From positions 1 to 64,000 of the forward strand of contig JAMWZA010000009.1 of NCBI GenBank assembly GCA_024305105.1: DNA of 64,000 nucleotides. The letters are read 5' to 3'. Under the pieces are notes generated by a model, which saw only the letters and a list, made by a program, of their open reading frames with translations, made no database searches and was not told the origin of the DNA. The translations under genes and the position numbers were made by a program. Of the stretch, positions 6,561 through 14,500 are shown in pieces; the first letter of the stretch is position 1; every line of letters begins with the position of its first letter. The stretch is from Marinoscillum sp. (GTDB lineage Bacteria > Bacteroidota > Bacteroidia > Cytophagales > Cyclobacteriaceae).

Positions 6561-9452
6561 TTATTCTTTGAAAAATTCGTCAATCTTCTTGTTTATCGTT
6601 ACAATGTTGTTGGCTATATCGGTTCCGTCTTCCAAATACAGGAAGTCAAAACGCTGATAACCAAACTTGTTATTGTTTTGCTTTAAAAACTCTGTTTCAA
6701 CAAAGCTTTTCTTTTGAAGAAACGCAGGGTCGTTTTTAAAACCTTCGCCTTTAGTTTCCACCAAAAGGGCTTTGTGTATAGCTTTTTCCTTGCGCTGGAT
6801 AATGAGAAAGTCGGTAGTGTAGCGACCAATGTTTTTCCAATTTTTCCCGTTTTTGGCAAAGCAGTTAATCACAAATTCGGTCAAACCTCTTTCTCCGTTG
6901 TAATAAACTTCCAAGCCATTTTCTTTGAAGCTGTCGAGCTGCAAGGTTTTTTGTAAAATGTCTTTCTCAAATCCACTTTGTACAAAGTTGTACGGCAAGT
7001 AATGAAAAGTTTTGTCTTTGGAACGTACCGCAAGAGAATGGTCGTACTTCTTTTGAAAATCTTCCCAAGATGACATCATGTGACCCATTCCTGCATCTTC
7101 CAAAGTTTTCAAGGCTTTGTCGTAATCTACTCTTGCCTTGGTCAAGTCAATTTCTATGTCCTCACCTGATTCATCTACCGCCAAAATTTTATTTACATCC
7201 GCTTTTTCAGGGTAGAGTTTATCATTCTTCTCTACTGAACCAAGCTTATCAACCAACAGTAAATTAGCATTTTCAGGGATTACTTCACTTTCGGTTTTTA
7301 AGTCTCGCTTAATACTAAAAGCCAATCTTATTTTGCTGTTGATGGTGTATATGTCAAAGAGTTCATTCCAAAAAAGGATGTTGTTTTCTTTATAGGTTAC
7401 TTTTTTGAAAATGCTTTGCAGTTCGGTATCGTGTGCGTGTAATTCTTTTGTTTTGATTAGACCATAACTTTCTTTTGAGATTTGATGCACCCATAAATTG
7501 AAATTGGCAGCATCAAAACCTGTTTGTTTCATAATGGCTATGTCGCCTTCACCCAAATTGCTTATTTCAGCAGTTGTAACCAATGCAGCTGCTTTGTATT
7601 GGTCTATGTTTTTGACCAATTCCTGAAGTTTGGTTTTGGTGTGAGCTTCTGTTTCTTCATCAATGGATTGGTATTTTACCCTGAGTTGGTAAAAATCTAC
7701 TAAAGGTAAGTCCAAAAGTTCTATTCTTGAAAAACGCTCAACCCATTCAATTTTACTGTCTTTCTTTATTTTGTTGATTTCTTCAATGGAAGTTTGTTGT
7801 TCCTTTTTAAGTTGGTCGTTCAGCGTTTTGGCATTGTAGTCATTAAGCCAAATGAGAGCCGTTTCATCCTGTTCAGGGTCCACCTGCCTTAAGCAACGGC
7901 AACTGGTTTGTAGCACCATGTTTTTTGGGCTATCTCCTTTTTGAGACAGAATGACGCTCGTCAAACTTGGGCAATCCCAACCTTCCTTTCCTACCTGAAC
8001 AAGTAGTATGTATCGTTTTTTTGAAATAGGCAAATCCAACGAGCGAAACTCTAATTCACTTCCTTCTGGTTGTGGATACTCCTTGTTTCCCTTGTGAAAT
8101 TTTAGAATTTCAGCAGGGTTGATTTTTAATTCCCCTGTTAAGAACGGATAAACTTCTGTCTCCAACACTTCAATGTTGGTGCAATAAATCGCAATCTTGG
8201 CAATAGTTCCATTCTTGTATTTCTTATCGCCATAAGTTGCTTGGAAATCTTCAACACCTTTTCGGATGATTTGAAAGCGGTCAAGGTTTTGTCCGATTTT
8301 CACCTTTGGCGTTTTCAGAAAACTCTTGATAGCCGTTACAAGCGGATAATAATAAACCGTGTTGGTGATTTGAGAGAACTTAAAAAAAGTCTCTTCGTTT
8401 ACCTGAATTTTATCTGCACTTGACAAATAAGGTGTTCCTGAAAATCCTAAAACTGTGGTGATATTCCCTTTTGCTTGCCACTTGTTGACTACCTGTCTAA
8501 GTTTAATATCATCCGTTGCAGCATGATGTACTTCATCAATAAGAATGGAAAGGTTTGGGATTTTTCCGATTAGATTTCGCAGTTCATTAGCCTTCTTATC
8601 CTGTTCATCTTCCGTTTTTTCATATACTTCTAGCTGATTTGTAACTTCTAATCGATCAAGAATTACTTTCTCCGCATTTACCACAAAAACACGTCCAAAT
8701 GGATTTGGTAAACATGCATTAACCTTTCCTGCATTGGGGTTTACAACACGATTACTTTTCTTGGTAGAACGTGACTCATCCAAAATTTCAAACTTTAACA
8801 TGCGTTTCAGTTCGCTTGCAGCTGGGTCGGGTATTACCCAAGTCGGGTCGAAATTCTCAATCGTTCTTAAACTTGGTACAATTGAAGATTTTAATCCTGA
8901 AGGAATTAACACCAAGAAATTATGAGCAAAGGTTTTGTTCTCTGGTTCGTTGTGAGCAAAATACAAGTCAATATAAATGAAAGCTGCCATCAAATAGGTC
9001 TTTCCTGCTCCCATTGGCAAACTCATCAAATAATCCGCATAGTCCACATTGTAAAAAATGTTCTTGATGATTTGCTCGTAATCTAATTCGGTCGGTTTAT
9101 TAATGATAAGTTTTTCAAGTTCAGGCAATAGGGTAGTACTTCCTCCATTCTTTTGACGTGTAAAATCATAAAGTGCATGAGCAGCTTTATTACCGTTCAA
9201 AAAATCTCTGGCTCCCTGGTTTATATTTAGCTTGGTTAAATCTGTTCCGTTTGTAAAGAAACCTTCAGAAAATAGTTTCCAAAGTGGTTTATTCTGTCCT
9301 TCGATTTTCAGGAACAAATAAGTTTCAACAGCTTCAATTTGGGTATCTCTCAAGTTGCCCTTTTCTTTCATGTAAAGAACAAGGTCTTTCACAGGGCAAT
9401 CATTGGATTGAAGCCATTCCTTTTTTTTATGTTCGATAATATTATTCAGCAT
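6561..9452 (-). CDS. res: Type III restriction enzyme Res subunit (helicase-nuclease)
   Basis: A 963-residue SF2 helicase-endonuclease. Walker A is PMGAGKT at 146-152, the DEVH box is at 306-309 and motif III SGTP is at 338-341. A helicase C region contains VGKEGWDCPSLTSVILSQ and CRCLRQVDPEQDETALIW. The C-terminal nuclease has a PD-(D/E)xK signature: Asp881 in TTDFLI and Glu899-x-Lys901 in VETKGEG. ATP-driven translocation and cleavage near the Mod-recognised site is the known role of this family. It overlaps the upstream XRE gene by 11 bases and is followed by mod, so res precedes mod here. All key motifs are intact. Confidence 0.92.
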   Translation of the reverse strand: MLNNIIEHKKKEWLQSNDCPVKDLVLYMKEKGNLRDTQIEAVETYLFLKIEGQNKPLWKLFSEGFFTNGTDLTKLNINQGARDFLNGNKAAHALYDFTRQKNGGSTTLLPELEKLIINKPTELDYEQIIKNIFYNVDYADYLMSLPMGAGKTYLMAAFIYIDLYFAHNEPENKTFAHNFLVLIPSGLKSSIVPSLRTIENFDPTWVIPDPAASELKRMLKFEILDESRSTKKSNRVVNPNAGKVNACLPNPFGRVFVVNAEKVILDRLEVTNQLEVYEKTEDEQDKKANELRNLIGKIPNLSILIDEVHHAATDDIKLRQVVNKWQAKGNITTVLGFSGTPYLSSADKIQVNEETFFKFSQITNTVYYYPLVTAIKSFLKTPKVKIGQNLDRFQIIRKGVEDFQATYGDKKYKNGTIAKIAIYCTNIEVLETEVYPFLTGELKINPAEILKFHKGNKEYPQPEGSELEFRSLDLPISKKRYILLVQVGKEGWDCPSLTSVILSQKGDSPKNMVLQTSCRCLRQVDPEQDETALIWLNDYNAKTLNDQLKKEQQTSIEEINKIKKDSKIEWVERFSRIELLDLPLVDFYQLRVKYQSIDEETEAHTKTKLQELVKNIDQYKAAALVTTAEISNLGEGDIAIMKQTGFDAANFNLWVHQISKESYGLIKTKELHAHDTELQSIFKKVTYKENNILFWNELFDIYTINSKIRLAFSIKRDLKTESEVIPENANLLLVDKLGSVEKNDKLYPEKADVNKILAVDESGEDIEIDLTKARVDYDKALKTLEDAGMGHMMSSWEDFQKKYDHSLAVRSKDKTFHYLPYNFVQSGFEKDILQKTLQLDSFKENGLEVYYNGERGLTEFVINCFAKNGKNWKNIGRYTTDFLIIQRKEKAIHKALLVETKGEGFKNDPAFLQKKSFVETEFLKQNNNKFGYQRFDFLYLEDGTDIANNIVTINKKIDEFFKE

Positions 9453-9645
9453 CCTTATTCTTATCTACAAGCAGTTCTTTTACAGATATCCCCAAGATTT
9501 CGGCAATCTTGTACAAGTCCTCTAAACTTGGTTGTCTTCTGTTTTGGGCGTAAGAGTTTACCATGTTGTAGCTCTTTCCCAACTGTTCAGCAAGCCAAAT
9601 TTGCTTAATTCCTTTCTGTTCTAAAACCTCTTTAATACGGTTCAT
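9442..9645 (-). CDS. XRE-family regulator of the R-M operon (C-protein-like)
   Basis: A 67-residue protein that is almost only a helix-turn-helix: KGIKQIWLAEQLGKSYNMVNSYAQNRRQPSLEDLYKIAEILGISVKELL, given as the span of residues 12-60. Size and position match controller proteins that time restriction after entry into a new host. Its 3' end overlaps the res start by 11 bases, which suggests one transcript and coupled translation. The large inverted repeat at 9746-9810 and the palindrome at 9857-9879 upstream are possible operators. Confidence 0.85.
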   Translation of the reverse strand: MNRIKEVLEQKGIKQIWLAEQLGKSYNMVNSYAQNRRQPSLEDLYKIAEILGISVKELLVDKNKDAE

Positions 9646-9745
9646 TTTTGAATGTTTAATTCAGTCAGCCAAAATAAGGATAATATTTGATTATCTCATT
9701 CAGTGAGTATAAAAATCAATATGCAGTCTGGGTGGCGGTGGGGAG

Positions 9746-9810
9746 ATTTTAGCTCTTTTGGTTTTTTTGGGTTGGCTTTGTGCGTTCGCAAAAACCAAAT
9801 GTGCTAAAAT
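9746..9810. repeat. Long imperfect inverted repeat upstream of the R-M operon
   Basis: The arms are ATTTTAGC-TCT-TTTGGTTTTT (9746-9766) and AAAAACCAAA-TGT-GCTAAAAT (9790-9810): 18 paired bases with a 3-base internal loop and a 23-base loop rich in TTGGGTTGGC. G-rich stretches flank it (GGTGGCGGTGGGG at about 9731; GTGCGGTGGG at 9811). It is unlike the surrounding sequence. It could be a regulatory hairpin, a protein-binding operator or a mobile-cassette boundary. Confidence 0.7.
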
Positions 9811-9856
9811 GTGCGGTGGGTTTTTCTACGTCACAGCATAAAACCTAACATAGTTG

Positions 9857-9879
9857 TAACATGACCAAAGGTCATGTTA
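9857..9879. repeat. Palindrome TAACATGACC-AAA-GGTCATGTTA
   Basis: Perfect 10-bp arms with a 3-nt loop, followed by ATTTTAT. It could be an operator, or a weak terminator for transcripts reading rightward. It lies about 210 bases upstream of the XRE start. From 9880 to 9984 I see nothing else. Confidence 0.5.
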
Positions 9880-9984
9880 TTTTATCTATACTTATCACTA
9901 GCCATTTTTTAAACGTTTATATACGGCTAGTCCTTAAATATCCATCCAAATTAACGCAATTATTTACACCAGTCAACCCCCAAC

Positions 9985-10013
9985 AAAAAAGGCCAGCAAG
10001 TGCCGGCCTTTTT
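9985..10013 (-). terminator. Intrinsic terminator of the amidohydrolase operon
   Basis: AAAAAAGGCC and GGCCTTTTT surround AGCAAGTGCC, giving a GC-rich hairpin with A/T tails on both sides. It lies 19 bases past the stop of the minus-strand amidohydrolase. It is symmetrical, so it could also stop rightward transcripts. Confidence 0.75.
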
Positions 10014-10031
10014 ATCATCTCATATGATGTT

Positions 10032-11345
10032 CTAGTCGTTCATCTGGCTCTCGTACTTTTCTTTAAACTTCTCATACAGACGCTGCTGCATGGCGTGTAG
10101 GGTCACTTCCCTACCTTGTATGTAAGAGTTCAGAATGATGTTGCCATTCATGTCCAGGATATCGCCTCCAGAGATGACGATATTGGCATCCTTACCTGTT
10201 TCGAGCGTTCCTGTCTTGTCATCAATGTTCAGAATTTTGGCCGTGTTACTGGTTACCAGCTTCAAGGCCTCCTCTTTGCTGATGTCTCCATAAGCCGCGG
10301 CAGTTCCCGCAAAGAATGGCAGGTTTCTGTTGTTGGCCAGCATCCCATTTTCATGTGTCAACCCAACAAGGATTCCTTCTTTGTGAAGTAATGCAGGAAG
10401 CTTGTATGGCAAGTCATAATCCTCCGAGTTTCTACCTGGCACTCGGTGCACATTGGTTAGCAATACGGGAATGTTCTTTTCCTTAATCAGGTCTTTCACA
10501 TACCACACATCACTAGCTCCGGTCAGCACAATGTTCGGAATCTCCATGTCCGTCAGCGTCTGCACAGCTTCTACAATAGACTTAGCTTGCTCTGCTCGTA
10601 CATATAGGTTGCTTTCTCCCTTTAGTACTGGCAGCATGGCTTCCAGCTTCAGGTTCTTCTCTGATGGATTCAGCTCCATATACGACTTGGCATCCTTTAG
10701 CAGTTGGGTGATTTCCGCAACCTGCTCATCGTACTCGTCATTGGGTCTGCGCTCTGTCTCGCCTCTCCACCATCGTGGGCCGTATGACAAGGCTGGCCAG
10801 GAGATGTGCACACCATCGTCTTCCAGGTAAAGTGCATCTTCCCAGTTCCAGGCGTCTAACTGCATCACGCTGCTGGTACCCGACACGCGTCCTCCCTGCG
10901 GAGTGGTCTGTGCCAGCTGTATGCCGGTAAACCGCATGGTTGGAATCAGCTCTGAATCTGTGTTGTAAGCAATGGCTGACCGTACATTTGGGTTGACCCC
11001 TCCTACTTCATCATCATCCACTGTAGCTCGTACTGCCGCTATTTCCTCCAGACCAAGGTTGGTCAATGGCAAAATCAGTCCCGGATACACGTGCTTTCCT
11101 TTGGCATCTACCTGCTTGTAGCCTGTCAGGTCTACTCTCACTTTGGTCGCATCTGCTACCAACTTGATCTTACCGTTTTCGAATGTAACAATCGAGTTTT
11201 CGATCACCTCACCATTTCCCAGGTGAGCGGTTCCGTTCATAATGGCGATTGGCTCACTCTGAGCAGAAGCAGGTGCTGGCACCTGAGCCCACGCAGTAGA
11301 CAATCCCATCAAGGCTATGATATAGGTTATTAATTGCTTTTTCAT
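10032..11345 (-). CDS. Exported amidohydrolase-like protein, probably catalytically degenerate
   Basis: I choose the ATG at 11345. It gives the signal peptide MKKQLITYIIALMGLSTAWA-Q and leaves 5 bases after the upstream stop; an ATG at 11393 would only add 16 residues ahead of the signal. The 437-residue product has the imidazolonepropionase-like amidohydrolase layout (GKHVYPGLILPLTNLG, then ITxTLETGKDANIVI near the end). The usual HxH metal motif after the PG turn is missing (LPLTN). A periplasmic, perhaps non-catalytic partner of the next gene is likely. It is the last gene of a two-gene operon, ended by the terminator at 9985. Confidence 0.8.
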   Translation of the reverse strand: MKKQLITYIIALMGLSTAWAQVPAPASAQSEPIAIMNGTAHLGNGEVIENSIVTFENGKIKLVADATKVRVDLTGYKQVDAKGKHVYPGLILPLTNLGLEEIAAVRATVDDDEVGGVNPNVRSAIAYNTDSELIPTMRFTGIQLAQTTPQGGRVSGTSSVMQLDAWNWEDALYLEDDGVHISWPALSYGPRWWRGETERRPNDEYDEQVAEITQLLKDAKSYMELNPSEKNLKLEAMLPVLKGESNLYVRAEQAKSIVEAVQTLTDMEIPNIVLTGASDVWYVKDLIKEKNIPVLLTNVHRVPGRNSEDYDLPYKLPALLHKEGILVGLTHENGMLANNRNLPFFAGTAAAYGDISKEEALKLVTSNTAKILNIDDKTGTLETGKDANIVISGGDILDMNGNIILNSYIQGREVTLHAMQQRLYEKFKEKYESQMND

Positions 11346-11350
11346 GATCA

Positions 11351-14300
11351 TTAGTCTTTTAGCGTGTAATCTTCCACCATCAAATCCTCGCACTCAAAAT
11401 AGTGCTTCTGTTTCTTTCTAGGTTTCTGCGTTTTCGCTCCACCCTCTTTTGCGTCGAGCATCTTATTGATCAAACGAGTACGCTCATTAGCTACCCATTC
11501 GCGCATCTCCTGGTCTTTTTCCAGACTGAAATAGACCACTCCATCAACCAACGTCATTTCTGGCTTGGCATAGATACTCAGCGGGTGCTTGTTCCAAAGA
11601 ACAACATCCGCATCCTTACCTACTTTCAAACTCCCCATTTGATCATCCAAATGAAGCAATTTGGCTGGATTTAGTGTCACCAATTTCATGGCATTGAGTT
11701 CGTCCATATTTCCATACTTCATGGATTTGGCCGCTTCCTGATTCAATCTTCTGGCCATCTCGCCATCATCCGAGTTAATCGCTACGGTTACACCAGTCAT
11801 CGTCATTAGAGAAGCATTGTAAGGAATCGCTTCCGCAACTTCGGCTTTGTATGCCCACCAGTCGCTAAAGGTAGATCCGCCTACACCATGTTCAGCCATT
11901 TTATCGGCCACTTTATACCCTTCCAAAATATGCGTAAACGTATTGACACGGAAGTCGAAACTCTCCGCCACGTTCATCAGCATGTTGATCTCCGATTGTA
12001 CATACGAGTGACACGTAATGAATCGTTCTTTATTCAATATCTCCAGAAGTGTTTCCAACTGAAGGTCTTTTCTTGGTGCAGGAGTTGAAGCTTTCGCCTT
12101 CTTGCTCAGCCCATTGTATTTGGCTTTAGCCGCTCCATATTCTCTGGCTCTGGTAAATCCATCCACATAGACTTGCTCCACTCCCATTCGGGTCTGTGGG
12201 AATCTAATAGTGTTGTCCTCACCCCAGTTTGACTGCTTCACATTCTCACCGAGCGCAAATTTGATGTAACCATCGGCACCTTTGATCTTAAGGCCTTCAG
12301 GACTCGCTCCCCATCGGTATTTCACCAATGCCGACTGTCCTCCAACCGGGTTGGCCGAACCATGTAGAAGCTGAGCAGCTGTAACACCCCCCGCCAAATG
12401 TCTATAAATATCAAGATCTTCAGAGTTTAGCGCATCATACATGCGCACTTCGGCTGTAATGGCATGGCTGCCTTCGTTTACCGATGATAGTGCAATGTGT
12501 GAGTGCTCATCAATGATTCCCGGGGTAACGTGTTTGCCGGTCGCATCCACAACTCTCGCTCCGGAAGCAGAAAGGTCCTTTCCTACCTGCGCAATCTTAC
12601 CATCTTTCACCAATACGTCTCCGCCTTCAATCTTACCATCACCTTCCAATGTCCACACGGTAGCATTTTTGAAAAGGATGGTCTCTTGTGTCGGCTTTTC
12701 TTTCCAGCCATAGGCGACAAACGGATAGATCATGTCGCCAAACTCTGGCACAGTCTCTTCTTCTTCCTCTGCCTTATCAGCTTCTTTGGCTTCCAGATCT
12801 CCAGTTCGTGCTGCTGACCACTCCACCCAGGAGCCATCTGCTAGCTGACCGTTTCCACCAAAAGAAGAGGCATTCACCCAACCAGAAAGTCTGGTGGAAG
12901 CTTCATCGTCCTCGTTGGTGAAAGACAAGGCAACCGTCTTATTCTTGATAGCAAGCTTCACTTTTACATCAGTGGAATCATTGATGACCAGTTTCGCTGA
13001 ATGCTTGCCGGCATCTCCAGAGATCTCCATTGCGTAGCTACTGTCTCCAACTTTCAGATCGTAGTTGCCTGCATAATCTTTTGGATCCAGCTCCGCAATT
13101 TCATACTTCTGACCTTGCACCCAGGTTTGGTGAATCTTCGCTTTTTTATCAAATATGTTGTCCGATGAAATAAAGAAGTTGGCAGACATGCCTTTCTTCA
13201 ACGCTCCCACGCTACCAGACATGTTGTAATACTTTGCCGGGGTATAAGTCACTGCTTTCAATGCTTGTGACTCAGTCAAGCCGTATTTCACCGTCTTTCT
13301 CAAAGCGTCCCAATACTCGTCAGACTTCTTTAATCCTGAAGTGGTGAATGCAAACTCCACACCAGCATCAGCCAGCATTTTCGCATTGGCAGGAGCCATC
13401 TCCCAATGCTTCATATCAGCCAGAGAAACATCCAAAGCAGCTACCGGATCTTCCACATCGTACGCATCTGGAAAATTGACTGGTAAAATCAATGGCACAT
13501 TGGCCGCCTTGATCTCGTTGAGTCTTTGGTACTCATCGCCATTGCCTTTTACAATGTATTGCGCACCAAATTCATCAGCAATCTGATCAGCAAGAAGCAC
13601 TCTAAGCTTACCTCCATTGGCTTCAAAAACCTGCGGCAACGACTGTACATCGTTCCAGGCTTTCAGAGAAAGGTTGGTTTGATCGTCTTGCGTTTTGTAC
13701 CACTGACCGTCTATGTATGTCTGGCGCAAGAGCGCTACTACACCCATAATGGAACTTGGATACTGCTGACCTGAACTTCCTTTATCAAAGGAGTAATGAG
13801 CTGCAGCTTGCTCACTGGCCACGCTTTCCTGAACTGGAAGATCCGACAAATGCGTGAACAATGAAGTTCCTCTCATGATCCCGTCGTTCTTAAACGTATT
13901 TACAGCTCCCACTCCGATTTTTCGCATCGATGCAGCCGCTTTACTGTCTTTCTTGAATTCATCTACCGCATTGTAAGTAGACTTGATGGCATCATTCCAG
14001 CCATAGGGCCCATCCAGTTTGCTGTCATACTGTGGCTTTCCACCCCAACCTTGCGCACGCTTAGGTTCAGGTAAGCCATAGTTGGCATAAGGCTCCACAA
14101 TAGCCGGATAGATGAATTTACCGTCAAGATCCATCACGATAGCTCCTGCAGGTACGCTCACACTTTGGCCAACGGAAACAACCTTCCCGTCTTTTATAAC
14201 CAGTGTCGCATCTGTAATCTTTGTTTGATAGTCCACGTAGATCGTGGCGTTTGTCAGTGCATAAAGTCCTGGGCGATCATCCACCACACCATTGACAGGA

Positions 14301-14365
14301 AAACCTTCCTGTGCATGTGAAAAATGAGCCATCAGAACCGCACATAGTAGAATTATCCTCTTCAT
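11351..14365 (-). CDS. Exported tandem amidohydrolase (two domains)
   Basis: 1004 residues. Signal peptide MKRIILLCAVLMAHFSHA. Domain 1 (about 25-425) is amidohydrolase-like but its metal motif is replaced (YPAIVEPYANYG). A beta-rich middle segment (about 425-530) ends in an acidic EEEEE-like run. Domain 2 (about 550-985) keeps the ligands: HSH in TPGIIDEHSHIA, His in ITCHSYVQ, His in FTHILEGY and Asp in INSDDGEM. This predicts a periplasmic metal-dependent hydrolase of the imidazolonepropionase-like group, with substrate unknown (peptide or cyclic amide possible). The C-terminal tail is Lys-rich. It is co-transcribed with the 437-residue protein 5 bases downstream and divergent from the permease at 14501. 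Confidence 0.85.
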   Translation of the reverse strand: MKRIILLCAVLMAHFSHAQEGFPVNGVVDDRPGLYALTNATIYVDYQTKITDATLVIKDGKVVSVGQSVSVPAGAIVMDLDGKFIYPAIVEPYANYGLPEPKRAQGWGGKPQYDSKLDGPYGWNDAIKSTYNAVDEFKKDSKAAASMRKIGVGAVNTFKNDGIMRGTSLFTHLSDLPVQESVASEQAAAHYSFDKGSSGQQYPSSIMGVVALLRQTYIDGQWYKTQDDQTNLSLKAWNDVQSLPQVFEANGGKLRVLLADQIADEFGAQYIVKGNGDEYQRLNEIKAANVPLILPVNFPDAYDVEDPVAALDVSLADMKHWEMAPANAKMLADAGVEFAFTTSGLKKSDEYWDALRKTVKYGLTESQALKAVTYTPAKYYNMSGSVGALKKGMSANFFISSDNIFDKKAKIHQTWVQGQKYEIAELDPKDYAGNYDLKVGDSSYAMEISGDAGKHSAKLVINDSTDVKVKLAIKNKTVALSFTNEDDEASTRLSGWVNASSFGGNGQLADGSWVEWSAARTGDLEAKEADKAEEEEETVPEFGDMIYPFVAYGWKEKPTQETILFKNATVWTLEGDGKIEGGDVLVKDGKIAQVGKDLSASGARVVDATGKHVTPGIIDEHSHIALSSVNEGSHAITAEVRMYDALNSEDLDIYRHLAGGVTAAQLLHGSANPVGGQSALVKYRWGASPEGLKIKGADGYIKFALGENVKQSNWGEDNTIRFPQTRMGVEQVYVDGFTRAREYGAAKAKYNGLSKKAKASTPAPRKDLQLETLLEILNKERFITCHSYVQSEINMLMNVAESFDFRVNTFTHILEGYKVADKMAEHGVGGSTFSDWWAYKAEVAEAIPYNASLMTMTGVTVAINSDDGEMARRLNQEAAKSMKYGNMDELNAMKLVTLNPAKLLHLDDQMGSLKVGKDADVVLWNKHPLSIYAKPEMTLVDGVVYFSLEKDQEMREWVANERTRLINKMLDAKEGGAKTQKPRKKQKHYFECEDLMVEDYTLKD

Positions 14366-14500
14366 TTAGGTACGTTCATTTGAATTTAACAAGCTGAATT
14401 TTAATCAATAATTGATGAAATGCTTAATTGTTTTACATCAGCGGTTGAACACGTGATTCATAAATTCGTATCTTCATTTTCAGGATCAATCTAACTCATC

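Noticed and set aside
11345-11393. Upstream ATG of the 437-residue amidohydrolase
   Set aside because: It lies inside the upstream gene and would put 16 residues before the signal peptide.
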